A DNA stretch of 64,000 nucleotides, from positions 202,093,641-202,157,640 of the forward strand of contig CM061139.1 in assembly GCA_030789695.1 (NCBI GenBank), given 5' to 3'. Below, in pieces: positions 21,188 to 31,879 of this stretch. A program made the translations under genes and the position numbers. Source of the DNA: Scilla litardierei (Eukaryota; Streptophyta; Magnoliopsida; Asparagales; Asparagaceae). The notes beneath the pieces are model-generated. The model did no database searches, had not been told where the DNA came from, and worked only from the letters and a program-made list of their open reading frames with translations. The stretch's first letter is position 1. Every line of letters starts with the position of its first letter.

Positions 21188-23901
21188 TGTCCAAATTCTC
21201 TCCTCCCCCTTTCTCCCCTTTTGCACCACCATTCCATCCACCAAACACCACCCCAAGCACCTCCCCTTCCACCACCAACGATCCCTCACTTTTCGTTATC
21301 ATTCTAACACCAAAATTAACCCCAAAAAGCTCTCAAAAATCCAAACTTTGGAGGTCAATTGGGAGATTGAAAGGAGAAGACTAGGAGGCTCTCTATCAAG
21401 GACTAAGAAGGGCCAATGACATATTATTTGGAGGAGTACTAGTAAGGTAGAAATTCTTATCACCTTAGTAGGGTTTAGTTTTAGAACTAAGGGTTTAATT
21501 AATTAGCAAGTTCTTTAGATTTTGTGTAGAAATTAAGTTTTGAACTTCATGCTGAAATTTACACAGAATTGGCTGATACTTTGGTAACTTGATGCACTTA
21601 ATTGGTTACGTAGAAATTCATGAAAAAAATATATGTTGTACATATTGAAGTCCTTAACAACTTTTATTTTTACAAGTTTTGCAAATTCGAACTGCAAAAT
21701 AGAATAAAAATTCAGTTTCTAAAACTGGTCTGTTTTTATACAGTTTTGACACCTTTCAGTAAAACGAGTAGAACTCCATACACACTTAATAAAACATAAT
21801 GATCTTAGTGCCTTTGAAAAAGCTGGCTTCAAGATCTTCAACTTGTAATTTTCCCACTGTAATTTTCCAAAAAACCTATATCTGCTTGTAACTGATAGAA
21901 AAATGGACTTGAACTGAACTCAGTTTTTGGTTCAGAATGCTGAAATTATACCTGTTAGGAGAAAATCCACCATAAATCACATATGTCAACTGAGTTTATG
22001 AAAATTGGTCAGTGAAAGAAAAACACCCATATCTACAACTTTCGTGAAGGGACCAGAGACCAATTCTGACTGTAGATAGGCTAAAAATGATGTTCTTCCT
22101 GCTGTAACCGTTTAGACAGATTCAAATTTTACACTATTGTCATACCATGCATTACTCTTTTATGTTTTGTTCAAATTCAGTTATCATGATATTATTTGTC
22201 ATGATTTATGTGATAATTAGTAGCTATGTTCACATGCTTTCCAATTTGTTGTAGTAAATGAAATTGTGTTCAAGTTAAAGTGCAGATTAACATGTTTGCT
22301 ATGTCCAAATAAAAGCTAGTATATTATGTTATGTTAAAGGACGTCTTATGTCATTTACTAACATGCAACAAGCTAGTTTACATGGTTGTCTTATTACGCC
22401 ATTACTTTCCATTATGCTGGCATGTAGCTTTATTTTGATTGAGTATGTCAACTTGAGACATTTGCTAGTGTTGTAGTTTCATCTTGTTTAGTGTATCATA
22501 TTAGTGTTGTAACTTCATTAAGAAAGTGAATGGAATTGATGGAACTATGCGATGTTGAAATGAGATGAAGACGATGGTCGTTGTTGAATTACGACATCGG
22601 TGAAATTATGAAAGAGATGAAGAGATGAAAAAGCGATAGTCGAGACCGCTAGATGATTTGTTGACAAACGAAGAAATACTTTAAAAACTGAGAGTGAGGA
22701 TAAGAGTTTGACATTGGGAGCTCAGTCCATTCTAAAATAGGTGAGATTCTGGATGTGGGTTTGGGGGAAACACGGGTAAACTTTAGGGGTTAAGGAGCGG
22801 ACGTATGAATTATGATTTCTCGCCCGATGTGTTGCCCCCAGAAGGGGAGTTGGAGAGGGCTAGAGAGGCCTCTGGTGTGCTCGTGTCGCACCATGACAGT
22901 AAATGATGGTTTGCTTCGTTTGGCCGACAGAAAAACCGAGATGAGTCTCGCTCTAGTACCTTGTCCCGTTCGGGTACGAAGTTACGAGAGGCCCCTCCAA
23001 TGCTTGTGTCACTGGTTGAGGTACCATTTTTCACCTACCTTGGGTGATGTCCGACTCCTTAGCGTCCTGCGGTTTACACGAGTTTCCAAATATGTGAATC
23101 AACAACCTAAAGTAATTGCCTTTAATTTATAAATGTTATTATCTCATGTGTCCTTACTTTTGTTTACTTTAATGCTGCTATCCCATGGTAACATGTTCTT
23201 ATGCTTCCTTTCAATACCTGCATTTCATAATGTGGTTTCATATGCATGTTTTGCAAGTTCTTATAACTAAGTTCACATGTTGGAATGTATCACTTTTATG
23301 CAGCATGAACTTTACTTGTTAGACCACCATCCCTAGATAGGTAGACTAGTTCTAAAACTGGGTTCTACTAGAGTGTTAGGAGTTTCTACTGGGTCACGCG
23401 TTGACGTGTCCCCGTTGACTTTTCAGGTTGGGGATAGCGGCTGAAGACTTGGAGTTGGTGATCGGTTGTAGGATTGGGTGGTGAGGGGTATGATGAGAGA
23501 CTTGTACTTTTGGTGTTTCTTTTTCGGGTAGACCTTTGTTGCTAGAGTTGTGATGATGAAATGTTTGAATTGTATAAGTTGGAACTGGACTTGGAGTTGT
23601 ATAAGATTATCATTGTCTCACTGTAGCTTTCCTTATTTGTACCCCTTGAACAGATGGTGTATGTAAAAGACTGTATCAATGTATTAAATAAATGAAATAT
23701 TGTACTTTTATTTATTTCTCAGTGTTATATCTATGATGGAGTTTTACTTGTACTTCCCAGCACGTGCGCAGTGGCCTGCGGAGTTTTCTGTTCCGAGCAA
23801 TACTTCTCTTCTCTCTCCTCGTTTTTCTTCACACCCGTAGTTTCGGAAATACCTGATACGGATTCGTACTTATCGGGTATCCTGGGAAGCGGGTCATGAC
23901 A
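20723..23901 (+). mobile_element. Solo LTR (3179 bp) of a Gypsy family, copy G1
   Basis: The insert starts TGTAATACCACG and ends GGGTCATGACA. It is bounded by identical 5 bp target duplications, TAAGG, at 20718-20722 and 23902-23906. No primer-binding site, polypurine tract or internal coding is present, so this is a solo LTR left by LTR-LTR recombination. The last 70 bp, read in reverse, match the starts of the LTRs at 54209 and 59346 (CTTCCCAGGATACCCGA). It contains a TC microsatellite and unassigned DNA, and the small frames within it are not genes. Confidence 0.93.
21131..21183 (+). repeat. (TC)n microsatellite
   Basis: About 26 uninterrupted TC units inside the solo LTR, continuing into a C/T-rich run to about 21250. 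All long open frames here are repeat artefacts. Confidence 0.97.
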
Positions 23902-24506
23902 TAAGGCCAGCCAAATCGACCCCCTTCAGAGGAACTATGTTCGTCTCGATTATCAGATCAGATTGACTGGGAGAGACGAGAGGGCTCATCATCCCAGCGA
24001 TCGAGAAGTGTGGGTCTATGTCAAAACCTTTGAACGAGGCCTTCGATTTTCCATGCATCCCTTCCTGCGGTACTGCTTGTGTACCCTAAACATTTCCCTC
24101 TTCCAGTTGATGCCGAACGATATTGACAAGTTGATGGGCTTCCTAGTTTTGTACGTGACGAAAGGGATTGAGCCGTCCCTGCGTCCGTTCAACCACTTCC
24201 TCTGGATCCCTCCCTTTAAGACCCCAGGGTGGTATATGATAATGGCTCGTCGGGGAAGGAAGCTGGTGGAAGATCTTCCCACTTCCAACCCCAAGTGGAA
24301 GGACGAGTTTGTGTTTGTGGTCTTCTAGCGGGAGGCAAGCTTCTGCACCGGTTGGGGCGCCCCTGATTTGGGGCCTGCCGAGGATAAACCGCTGATCGTA
24401 GAGGAGAAGAAAGCCGCCAACACTTTGAAGAGTCTACCAGAGGGCATAAGGTCGGTCGAGTGGCTATGGTCGGACGAAGTGTTGCGTCGGATCGTGTGGA
24501 CGAAAG

Positions 24507-24576
24507 GTTGGTTCGAACGTGCTCGCCAACTGTTCAACCTTTGTCACTCAAACTAACTCGTTTGTTACTCTAGCAG
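24507..24576 (+). other. Predicted 70 nt intron in the antisense ORF of element B
   Basis: The segment starts GTTGGTTCG and ends TTACTCTAGCAG. It contains an in-frame TAA, and its removal joins the two flanking frames in phase 1. A 72 nt GT-AG segment occupies the same place in element C (33261-33332). Confidence 0.6.
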
Positions 24577-26174
24577 GGATGACCAATGCAGATTACCAAG
24601 TAGATCTAGCACTGAAGGATGCGGTTGAGGCTTCCATCAGAGAGGCGGGGTTGAGAATGTTGTCACCCCAGGCGCCGACCGTGTCGAGGTCGATGGCCCA
24701 GCCATCCGAAGATCAACCCATGATCATTGAGGGGATTGCCGATGTGGCTTGCCCTTGGCAGAAGAAGAAGAAGAAAGGGTCCCCTTCCGAGTTTGAGGTG
24801 GTTGCACTGGAGGGGGCAAGAAAAGGCAGAGGATCCTTCTCAGCGACTCGAAGCGGTCTGGGTCGAACGTCACCGCGAAGCAGGCCTCCCAGCCAGGGAG
24901 TGACGCACTTCATGAGGAAGATTCGAGGGAGACTCAGGTTCCGCCGGATCTTCGCATGCACCAGGAATCATGTCCTTGGGGGGGTTTTCACCTTCTGTAG
25001 GGTTGCCCGAAGACATCCCTGAGGAGTACAGATCGATATTGTTGGAGGGTCGATCTCCTCGGGCCCCCCTTGACTGTTTCAAGAAGGAGCTCGTCAGGGA
25101 GAGATTCCATTGAGGATTGAAGACTCCGCTCTTCTTGATTGCGGGGCCACTTCCCATATCGCCGAGAATGCGACCCTTCCACGAGACATGGCTATCGTGG
25201 AAAAGGTCGATTATAAGTGGCTTGCGTCAACAGCCATCCATGCCAACATCCAAGTAATTATCGTCTGGGCCTCTATTGATGTTGATATCAGCGCACAAGC
25301 TGACCATCGAATATTGTAAGCAGGTTCTTATGGAGACTGCGGCGTTGTGTCACCGAGCTTCGGTGGTGGCTGATCTGGTGTCACACTGGAAGCCGTCAGG
25401 TCGAGGGTGGAGACGTCCCAGGCTGAGCTAGAAAGGATCAGCCAACTCCCCGAGACGAGGTCATTAGTCGTTCAGAAAATCAAGCACGAGCTAAGCGAGT
25501 CTCGTATGAGGGAGGCTGAGTAAATCGCCTTGAGAGAGAAAGCGGAAGACGCTCTGCTGGAGGAGGGAGTCGGAGCCAATGTCATTGCGGAGAAGGCGAT
25601 CTGGGATTTCACAGACGTGTTTTCCGACTTTGACGAGTTATATAAGTAAGGTTACGAGCGATGCCGGTTGGAGATGAAGAACCGATTCACTGACCTCGCC
25701 GCGGAGATCGACGAGATCCCTGTGATTTTTCCGGACCTCGGCGAGGATAAGTCTAGCCAAGGTAACGATGAGTCGAGCTGAGGCATGGAGGAGGCAACTC
25801 CCGTGGATGAGGCTACCACTACGACCGGCGACGAAGCAAGAGCGGTTGCTACATGGGAGCCAGAGCCCACGGCCGTGTCAAAGGGAGACAAGGGCCTGAA
25901 CGGCCGATGTAAGATCTGGCCTGTCTGATAGAAATTTTTGAATGTATGGGGGGTGATGTAAGTGAAAACAATAATTTGTAATGAAGAAAGACAAGAGAAT
26001 TGGCCCGTGTATTCTCGTATGCCATTGCCTCTTTTTATTTGTTGTTGCTCACGCCCCGTGGTGTCTCAATGCCTGATGGTCCCTTTCGATGGCTTAAGTG
26101 CTGCTTCGGGATGATCGAGGGTAAACCATCGAACTGTATTTAGGATTTGACCACCATGTTTCAGGAAGAGGGAG

Positions 26175-26885
26175 AGATCTACCCGACTTGTGGTTGACGA
26201 TATGTGGTTTGAATCATTAGGTAGCAAAAGTGGCTCCTTCGACTTACGACTGACGTTCGCTGAGGGGAGCCGTCCAGCAGCGAAGGGGTGGCCCCTTCGA
26301 CTTACGGCTGACGCTCGTTGATGTGAGTCGTTTAGTAGCGAAGGGTAGCCCCTTTTACTTACGACTGATGACCGTTTAGGAGAGTCGTTCAGTAGCAAAA
26401 GGGTGGCCCTTTCGACTTACGGTTGACGCTCGTCTAGGAGAGTCGTGCAATAGCGAAAGGGTGGCCTCTTCGACTTACGGCTGACGCTCGTCTAGGAGAG
26501 TCGTCCAGTAGCGAAGGGTGGACTCTTCGACTTACGGCTGACGTTCATCTAGGAGAGTCGCTCAGTAGCGAAGGGGTGGCCCCTTCGAATTACGGCTGAC
26601 GACGCGATAGAGTCGTTCATTAGTGAGGGTTGTCCCCTTCGACTTACGGCTGACGACACAAGAGGGTTGTTCAGTGGCAAAGGGGCGGCCCCTTCGACTT
26701 ATGGCTGACGACATGATAGGGTCGTTTAGTGACGAAGTGGTGGCCCCCTCGACTTACGGCTGACGACACAATAGATTCGTTTAGTGGCGAAGGGGTGGCC
26801 CTCTCGACTTACGGCTGACGACGCGATAGGGTCGTTCAGTGGCATAGGGGTAGCCCCCTCGACTTACGGCTGACGACATGATATG
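26175..26885 (-). repeat. Tandem-repeat array of element B (about 13 units of about 56 bp)
   Basis: Units are built on CCCTTCGACTTACGGCTGACG with a variable spacer that changes from CTCGTCTAGGAGAGTCGT in the left part to ACGCGATAGGGTCGTT in the right part. The spacing of the conserved core averages about 57 bp. In the sense orientation of the element it reads GCCGTAAGTCGAAGGGGCCACC. Such arrays are known in the 3' region of Tat elements. Confidence 0.9.
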
Positions 26886-27359
26886 ATATGCAGTATGCAT
26901 ATATAGTTTTCATCACAGGCATGTAGTTATGCAACAGGCATTCAAAAGATTTAATTGCAGATATATATTTATGCTACAGGCATTTAAAATATATCATATA
27001 AAAATTAACATGCTTCAGACAATCCTAATTAAAAGTATGCATGGACCAAAATAAAGGTGAATATTGAATTAAAAATTTTATTCTGTGTCCCAAAAATTTC
27101 GACGTTTCAACAATTTGTCCCAAAAATCCTAATTAGGGTTTGTAATTATTTCGTGTATCGTTGGCCGGCAGGGACGCGAAAAATTGCACAAGTGCGTGTT
27201 TTCGTCCTGCGGGGTTGCGAAAAATACTGTTGTAGGGTTTTGGCATTCGGTGCCATTTTCCACGAAAATCGTCCGTTTTCCACGAAAGTGGTAACAGTTT
27301 GAGGGGGGTTGTCGGTCCACCATGAAATCTCCGGGGGAGCTACCGGCCTCCATATGGTT

Positions 27360-27612
27360 ACAGTCGGCTACCGCGAAGGTGATGGGGGTAGGGCTGCCGC
27401 CCCTCCCCCCGCCGCTGATTGGGGGGGCTGTCCCCCCCCCCCCCCGTCGATGACTAAAGGGAGGCCCCCGCCGATGATTTGGGAGGGCTGCCGGCCCCCC
27501 TCCCACCACCGATGACTATGGGGGGCTGTCGCCCACCCCCACCCCCCCACCCCCACCCCCCCCCCCCCCGCGCCGTGTGGCGCGGAAAACAGCGGGGGGG
27601 GGGGGGGGGTTT
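27360..27612. repeat. G/C homopolymer-rich tandem block
   Basis: Three to four imperfect units of about 50 bp centred on GCCGATGAT and GGGGGCTG(C/T)CG(G/C)CC. They are separated by C runs of up to 14 and one G run of about 15. All frames through it are artefacts. Confidence 0.8.
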
Positions 27613-28120
27613 CTCGTTTAAGAACGACGGCGGCGATGATTTTGATGGTGGGGTTGGGAGGAAAAGACACAGATCCAATATAAAAACACCTCTTTTAAAT
27701 AAAAAACTAATTTTTTGTAGTAAAAATATTATTTTTATTATTGAAATCAATGTTTTTATCATAAAAATTTGATTTTTACCGTTTAAACATTGAATTTTGG
27801 TCCAAAAATAAGTAGATCTAAACGTATTCTACGAAAGAAATATGTTTAGATCGGGTCTAAAATGATTTAAAAACTGTTTTAAATAGAGATCTATGCTTTA
27901 AAAAAGATTTTTCATAAAGATCTAAGTAGAAAAATTGATTTCTTGCAGATCAAAGAAAAATGACACAGATCCATCATCATGCGCATGAAATATTAGATCT
28001 AGGGGACAAAAATGATTACCTCTAGATCCTACCCGCTAGATCTAGTGAAGTTCGGAGAAGAAATCACAATCCACGTCCTCGCGATTTGTCCGTCGGCAGA
28101 GGTTCGGTTCAACTGACAAG

Positions 28121-28133
28121 CGTGCCGATAACG
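28121..28133 (-). other. Primer-binding-site-like sequence of the truncated Copia element
   Basis: On the minus strand, right after the LTR end CATAACA, the sequence reads CGTTATCGGCACG. This resembles the CGTTATCAGCACG junction seen in a group of plant Copia elements. Confidence 0.5.
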
Positions 28134-28434
28134 TGTTATGAAGGTGACGGCTACTGAACCTGTAGACCTATATTTATAGAAAAGTAACGTAATGGATGGA
28201 TACCCAATAGACCCAATGGGCCATATTCATAACAACTTTAAATTTTTTTAATTAATAATTGATACTAGGATTTTTCTAGCTACTCGCTTAAATAAACTTT
28301 TATAAGGACACGGCACATTTAAATTCAAATTTAATTTTTTAAAACCCGTTGATTAACTATAAAACAATTCTAGATAAAATCTACCAAAAATCAAATTATT
28401 TTATAACTGTTACGAGGTAGAACTCGCGTACAAT
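28134..28434 (-). repeat. LTR of the truncated Copia element
   Basis: It starts TGTTATGAAGG on the plus map next to the PBS-like run. A TATA box (CTATAAATATAGG on the minus strand, 28167-28179) lies about 35 bp from that end, suiting a short R-U5. The outer end near 28434 (GCGTACA) is a guess because no second LTR exists in the window. Confidence 0.45.
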
Positions 28435-28509
28435 GAATTTGTATTAAGGGCAACCAAGGGCACGATGGTTATGATTAAGAGGTGATTAGGGTAGGCTATT
28501 TAACAAGTA

Positions 28510-29590
28510 ATGAGTGTAGTAACGAGGCTGGGCACACTACAAAGGCTGACCACGGAGTCGATTCTGCAAGGACTTTACCCAACGACCGCGCTGCCGGAAG
28601 TGGGAGCGGAGCGCAGTTTGTGACGACGGTCTGGCCTGCACAAGGAGCAGCTCATCAGAAAGGCCGGGTTGGGGTCCGACCCTTAGCCTCTCCGATGCCT
28701 AAGTTAGTAATAGGACTTAAAGCAGGGGCCAGGCACGCAGGTCAGACTAAGCGTGAGTCGACCGTACGTGACGAGCTATTGGTTGTGGAAGAACAAAGAT
28801 ATGGAAGACATTTGCTCTTGTGTGTGAGTAGTAAGATTCAGAGTTAATTTCCTAACCCCTTTCCCTGATGGAGGGAAAGGGGTATTTATACCTGATGGAG
28901 GCGGTTAGGTGAGGCTGACCTGGCGTGCTGACTCGACGTGCTGCGCTGGCTTATCTGTCAGTGGAAGCTTCGGACGAGGATATCATGGTCAGGGGTGTCA
29001 GCCATGCTTTTGTCAGACGGCGCAACGACCAGGGGTGCTTTCGTCAGGGTATCAGGGTCGAAAGCACCAAGTGTCAGGGGGCGCAGCGGCCAGAGGTACT
29101 TTGTCAAGTTGTCGAGCAGCGGAAGTGTCAGAAGCGTCCTTGTACTAGGTTGTTTGTCGTGTCCGATGTGACGAAGAGTCGTCGGAGTGCGTTTGAGGAT
29201 CGCGGTCGCAGATGAGTCGCTAGGTCGCTCCTGACTGATGACGAGCGATCGATCGCACGCCTTGCTCGCTATGCCCGGCGAGCTCAGAGGGGAACTGTCG
29301 CGCAATCGACGGGGACCTTGGTGGAGTGCGCCCTTCGCACCAGTCGTGGCAGGGTGTGCCCCTCCCCTGGTCTAGGCGGAGTGCGTCCTTCCCCTAATCA
29401 TATTGGGCCTTAGGGTCGTCGGACGCCTAGCGGACCTGGGAGAATGAATGAGCGGCATACGAAGTCAGGGCGAGGAGCGTCATGTCGCTGGTCTAAGTAG
29501 GCTTCGTGAAGGAGGGGCGAGCTGGCCAGGTATCTGGCGGGCTTCGATGGAAGGTCGGACTATCACGATCTTTAGGTCGTAACAATAACC
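28510..29590 (-). repeat. Old LTR distantly related to the Tat-like LTRs
   Basis: The GC-rich sequence has the same order of landmarks as the LTRs at 12642 and 19582: a run like AAGGCTGACCA, GGGTCCGACCC followed by TCTCCGATGCCTAAGTTAG, and a minus-strand TATA (GGTATAAATACC, about 28886-28899). It ends near GTCGTAACA (about 29582). Ends and class are uncertain, and frames inside it show no domain. Confidence 0.45.
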
Positions 29591-29881
29591 AATTGATTAG
29601 CTAAAGAAGACTTGGATATTCTCTTCGACAAAACTTAAGTTGCATAAGTCGTTCCAAAATTATTATAAGACATCTAATTACATCAATTTATTAAAAACTT
29701 TAAATTACCGAGAAAAGTAATGATAACCAGAGTCGTGGATCTGCTAGCTCAAATGATGTGGTGTGATTTTAATTGGAGACTGACGAGAGGGTTTTAAAAT
29801 AGACACACGTATTTTATTCCCTTAATATTATCTTCACAAATTATAATCATAAGAGGTCCGCTGACCCTAATCTGATAATCA

Positions 29882-30364
29882 TCTATATTACATTTGAGGA
29901 CTTTTTTAAATTGCCTTGCTGACTAGGACAAGCTGATATCATGCTGATGTAAAAAGAGGTTGATATAAGAATGACTAGAATTTAACCTTGGTAAAAGAAG
30001 GGTTGAGATGAATGGTTGGGAAAACCAAAAAACCTCAGCACATGAATCGCTGATGTGGCTAGATTCAATGAGATCTGATCACATGAATTGATGACGTGGC
30101 AGAAATCCCATCCATTCAATCTAACGTAAATTAACACAGCTGAATCAATACTCCACTTTTGGGGAAGAATTAATTATGTGAATGAGCTAATTACATGGAA
30201 TTAATTAATTAAGCACTCGTGCGCGTCGAAGGCGACCGCTAAATTTTTGTTCTTTTAAGTTGTGAAGTGGAATATTATATGTACCAAAATTTTGGAGGAG
30301 AAATAATTTTTTGGAAAACAAAGATTTTAAATGAACTGTGCCCGAAGGCACGTGTTATAACTAG
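29882..30364 (+). mobile_element. Short non-autonomous Helitron
   Basis: The 5' end is TC (TCTATATTAC) preceded by A. The 3' end is CTAG followed by T, with a small hairpin (GTGCC-CGAA-GGCAC, 30338-30351) nine bases before CTAG. This is the expected layout of a plant Helitron inserted between A and T. The 483 bp body has no coding capacity for a Rep/helicase, so it would be mobilised by an autonomous partner. Confidence 0.6.
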
Positions 30365-31294
30365 TCCATATTACATTTGAGAGGTTTGATTTGATGTTTG
30401 TCTTATTAGGACAAACCATTGGCCTAGGTTGTGCCACCTAGGCAGGATGGTCCTGTCCCCTTGGGGGTGGGTGAGAGAGCGTGCTTGCTTTGGGGAGTTG
30501 GGTTTAATGCCCCTCAATTCTCCTTATTTTCAAGCTTGCCATTGGTTCTGGATCTCATCAAAATGTCCATCCATTTCAACATATTTACGAGTTTACCATT
30601 GGGATTGTTGCACTTTGCTCCCATAAGTTTTTTTTTGCAGTTTAGCCACTGATTTCCCCTCTTTTACCTCCGCGATGTCCACACACACCCATATTTCTAG
30701 CTTCTTCTCGGTTTCGCGCGTTCACCGCCTCCTTTCCGTGGTGTTTTTTTGGTGCTGTACACTGTGTGCACATCACAGGTTATTTCTAGTTATTCTATAT
30801 AAACGGTCGGGCACAATAATAGACAAGCATGGACCAATTTTTTTGGGCTTCATTTGGCAAGTGGCCAACATTTGATTCGGTTCTCAAGAGGATGTGGAGA
30901 GGTTGGGACCTTGCCATGCGATTCCAAACAAATTGCAGGTTGAATTCGGACTCCAACTATCAATGTGAATGGATGTGAAAAGGTACCATTCGGACAATTC
31001 TGGTGCACATTGGCGTGGACCACAGAGACGCTGAAGCAGTGCTATCGGTGGTTCATGTGTCAAAATAACCAAATCATGAGAATCAGCCACCATATCAACA
31101 TAAATTGCCTATTTTCTTACATCCATTCAAAGTTAATATAAGAAAAAATTTCTCAAATATGATCCAATTATGAGCTCAGGTTGAACGTTAGTTCTCTTAT
31201 TTATTCACTAGCATATATGTACGTACAAAAACACACTGAATTTATCTTCTATCGGAAATGATATAGATTTAAAAGAAAACAATGGATATGTAAT
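30365..31294. other. Helitron-like start, then unassigned DNA
   Basis: The first 50 bp (TCCATATTACATTTGAGA...) resemble the 5' end of the preceding Helitron, suggesting a second copy in tandem. I found no matching 3' hairpin with CTAG. No gene is supported from there to 31294. Confidence 0.35.
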
Positions 31295-31735
31295 TCGGTT
31301 CGTCGTAAGGCTGGGCCACTCTCGCAGCAGGCCGACCATCCGATCGACCGTAAGTTTGGGGATCACTCCCCCCAACAGGCCGACCGAAAACTCGGTTCAC
31401 CGCAAGGCTGCTGGCCCACTCCCCCAGGAGGCCGACCATTCGATCGGCCGTAAGGCTGAGGACCACTCCCCCAGCAGGCCAACCATCCAATCGGCCGTGG
31501 CTGGGGCCATCCCCTAACAAACCAACTAAAATCCCGGTTCACCGTAAACAGGGGGTCACTCCCCAGCAGGCCGACCATCCGATCGGTCGTAAGGCTGTGA
31601 GCCACTTTCCTAGCATGCCGACCATCCGAAAGGCCGTAGGGCTGGGGGCCACTCCCCAAGCAAACCAACCGAAAGCTCGGTTCGCCGCGAGGCAAGAGGT
31701 CACTCCCCCAGCGGGCCGACCACCCGATACTGGCA
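31295..31735 (+). repeat. Tandem-repeat array of element C, nine units of about 48 bp
   Basis: Each unit has a core like GGCCGTAAGGCTGGGGGCCACTCCCC. Two subtypes differ in the preceding half: type A has CCATCCGATC and type B has CCGAAAACTCGGTTC. Their order is B A B A A B A A B, so the last seven units form a trimeric higher-order repeat of about 145 bp. Confidence 0.85.
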
Positions 31736-31879
31736 AACAAAATACGATCCCTCGACCCATGCTTCCGACTAACCAAGGCAAGCCCAAATCGCAGGAGGGG
31801 GCCATAACAGGGTAACTCAGACAAGAAACACGGGTTATTCATTACAATAGATAGTCGAAACTAAGCACGATTTACAAAT

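Larger units (their letters stand above)
20614..25928 (+). pseudogene. PF04195-like antisense ORF of element B, split by a solo LTR
   Basis: The ORF runs opposite to the element. The Ser-rich start MASSSASRRN (ATG 20614) is interrupted at 20722 by a solo LTR. The frame resumes at 23907 if one target duplication is discounted. Next come VWVYVKTFERGLRFSMHPFL, a Pro-rich middle and DEVLRRIVWTKG. This order matches the putative gypsy-type transposon domain PF04195. A TAG sits at 24326-24328. A 70 nt GT-AG gap (24507-24576) joins in frame to GMTNADYQVDLALKDAVEA, then a Lys-rich stretch, DIPEEY, a coiled-coil (HELSESRMREAE) and an acidic tail ending at TGA 25926-25928. Several frameshifts occur after 24900. 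The protein's function is unknown in this family. Copies at 12046 and 31880 are homologous. Confidence 0.75.
19582..26885 (-). mobile_element. Tat-lineage Gypsy element B, lacking gag-pol
   Basis: The element reads on the minus strand. On the plus map it has a 3' LTR (19582-20316), a polypurine tract, an ORF antisense to the element (20614-25928) and a tandem-repeat array (26175-26885). Then it is cut off by a Copia fragment, so no gag, pol or 5' LTR is present. The Tat lineage of Gypsy is known for extra ORFs, sometimes antisense, and for tandem repeats in its 3' region, which supports the call. A 3.2 kb solo LTR is nested in the ORF. The right boundary is approximate. Confidence 0.72.
27050..28133 (-). 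mobile_element. 5' leader of a truncated Copia element
   Basis: Read on the minus strand from the LTR, this has a PBS-like run, an AT-rich leader with many AGATCT motifs, a G/C homopolymer block and a stretch ending near 27050. No gag frame is reached. The leader style resembles Copia elements whose junction reads AACACGTTATCAGCACG. Identification rests on the LTR junction only, and the left end is uncertain. Confidence 0.45.

Noticed and set aside
21051..21419. Overlapping frames of about 110-120 codons
   Set aside because: They are generated by the TC microsatellite inside a solo LTR.
27129..27772. Several Gly/Pro-rich frames
   Set aside because: They derive from G and C homopolymer repeats. 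No start context or conserved motif was seen.
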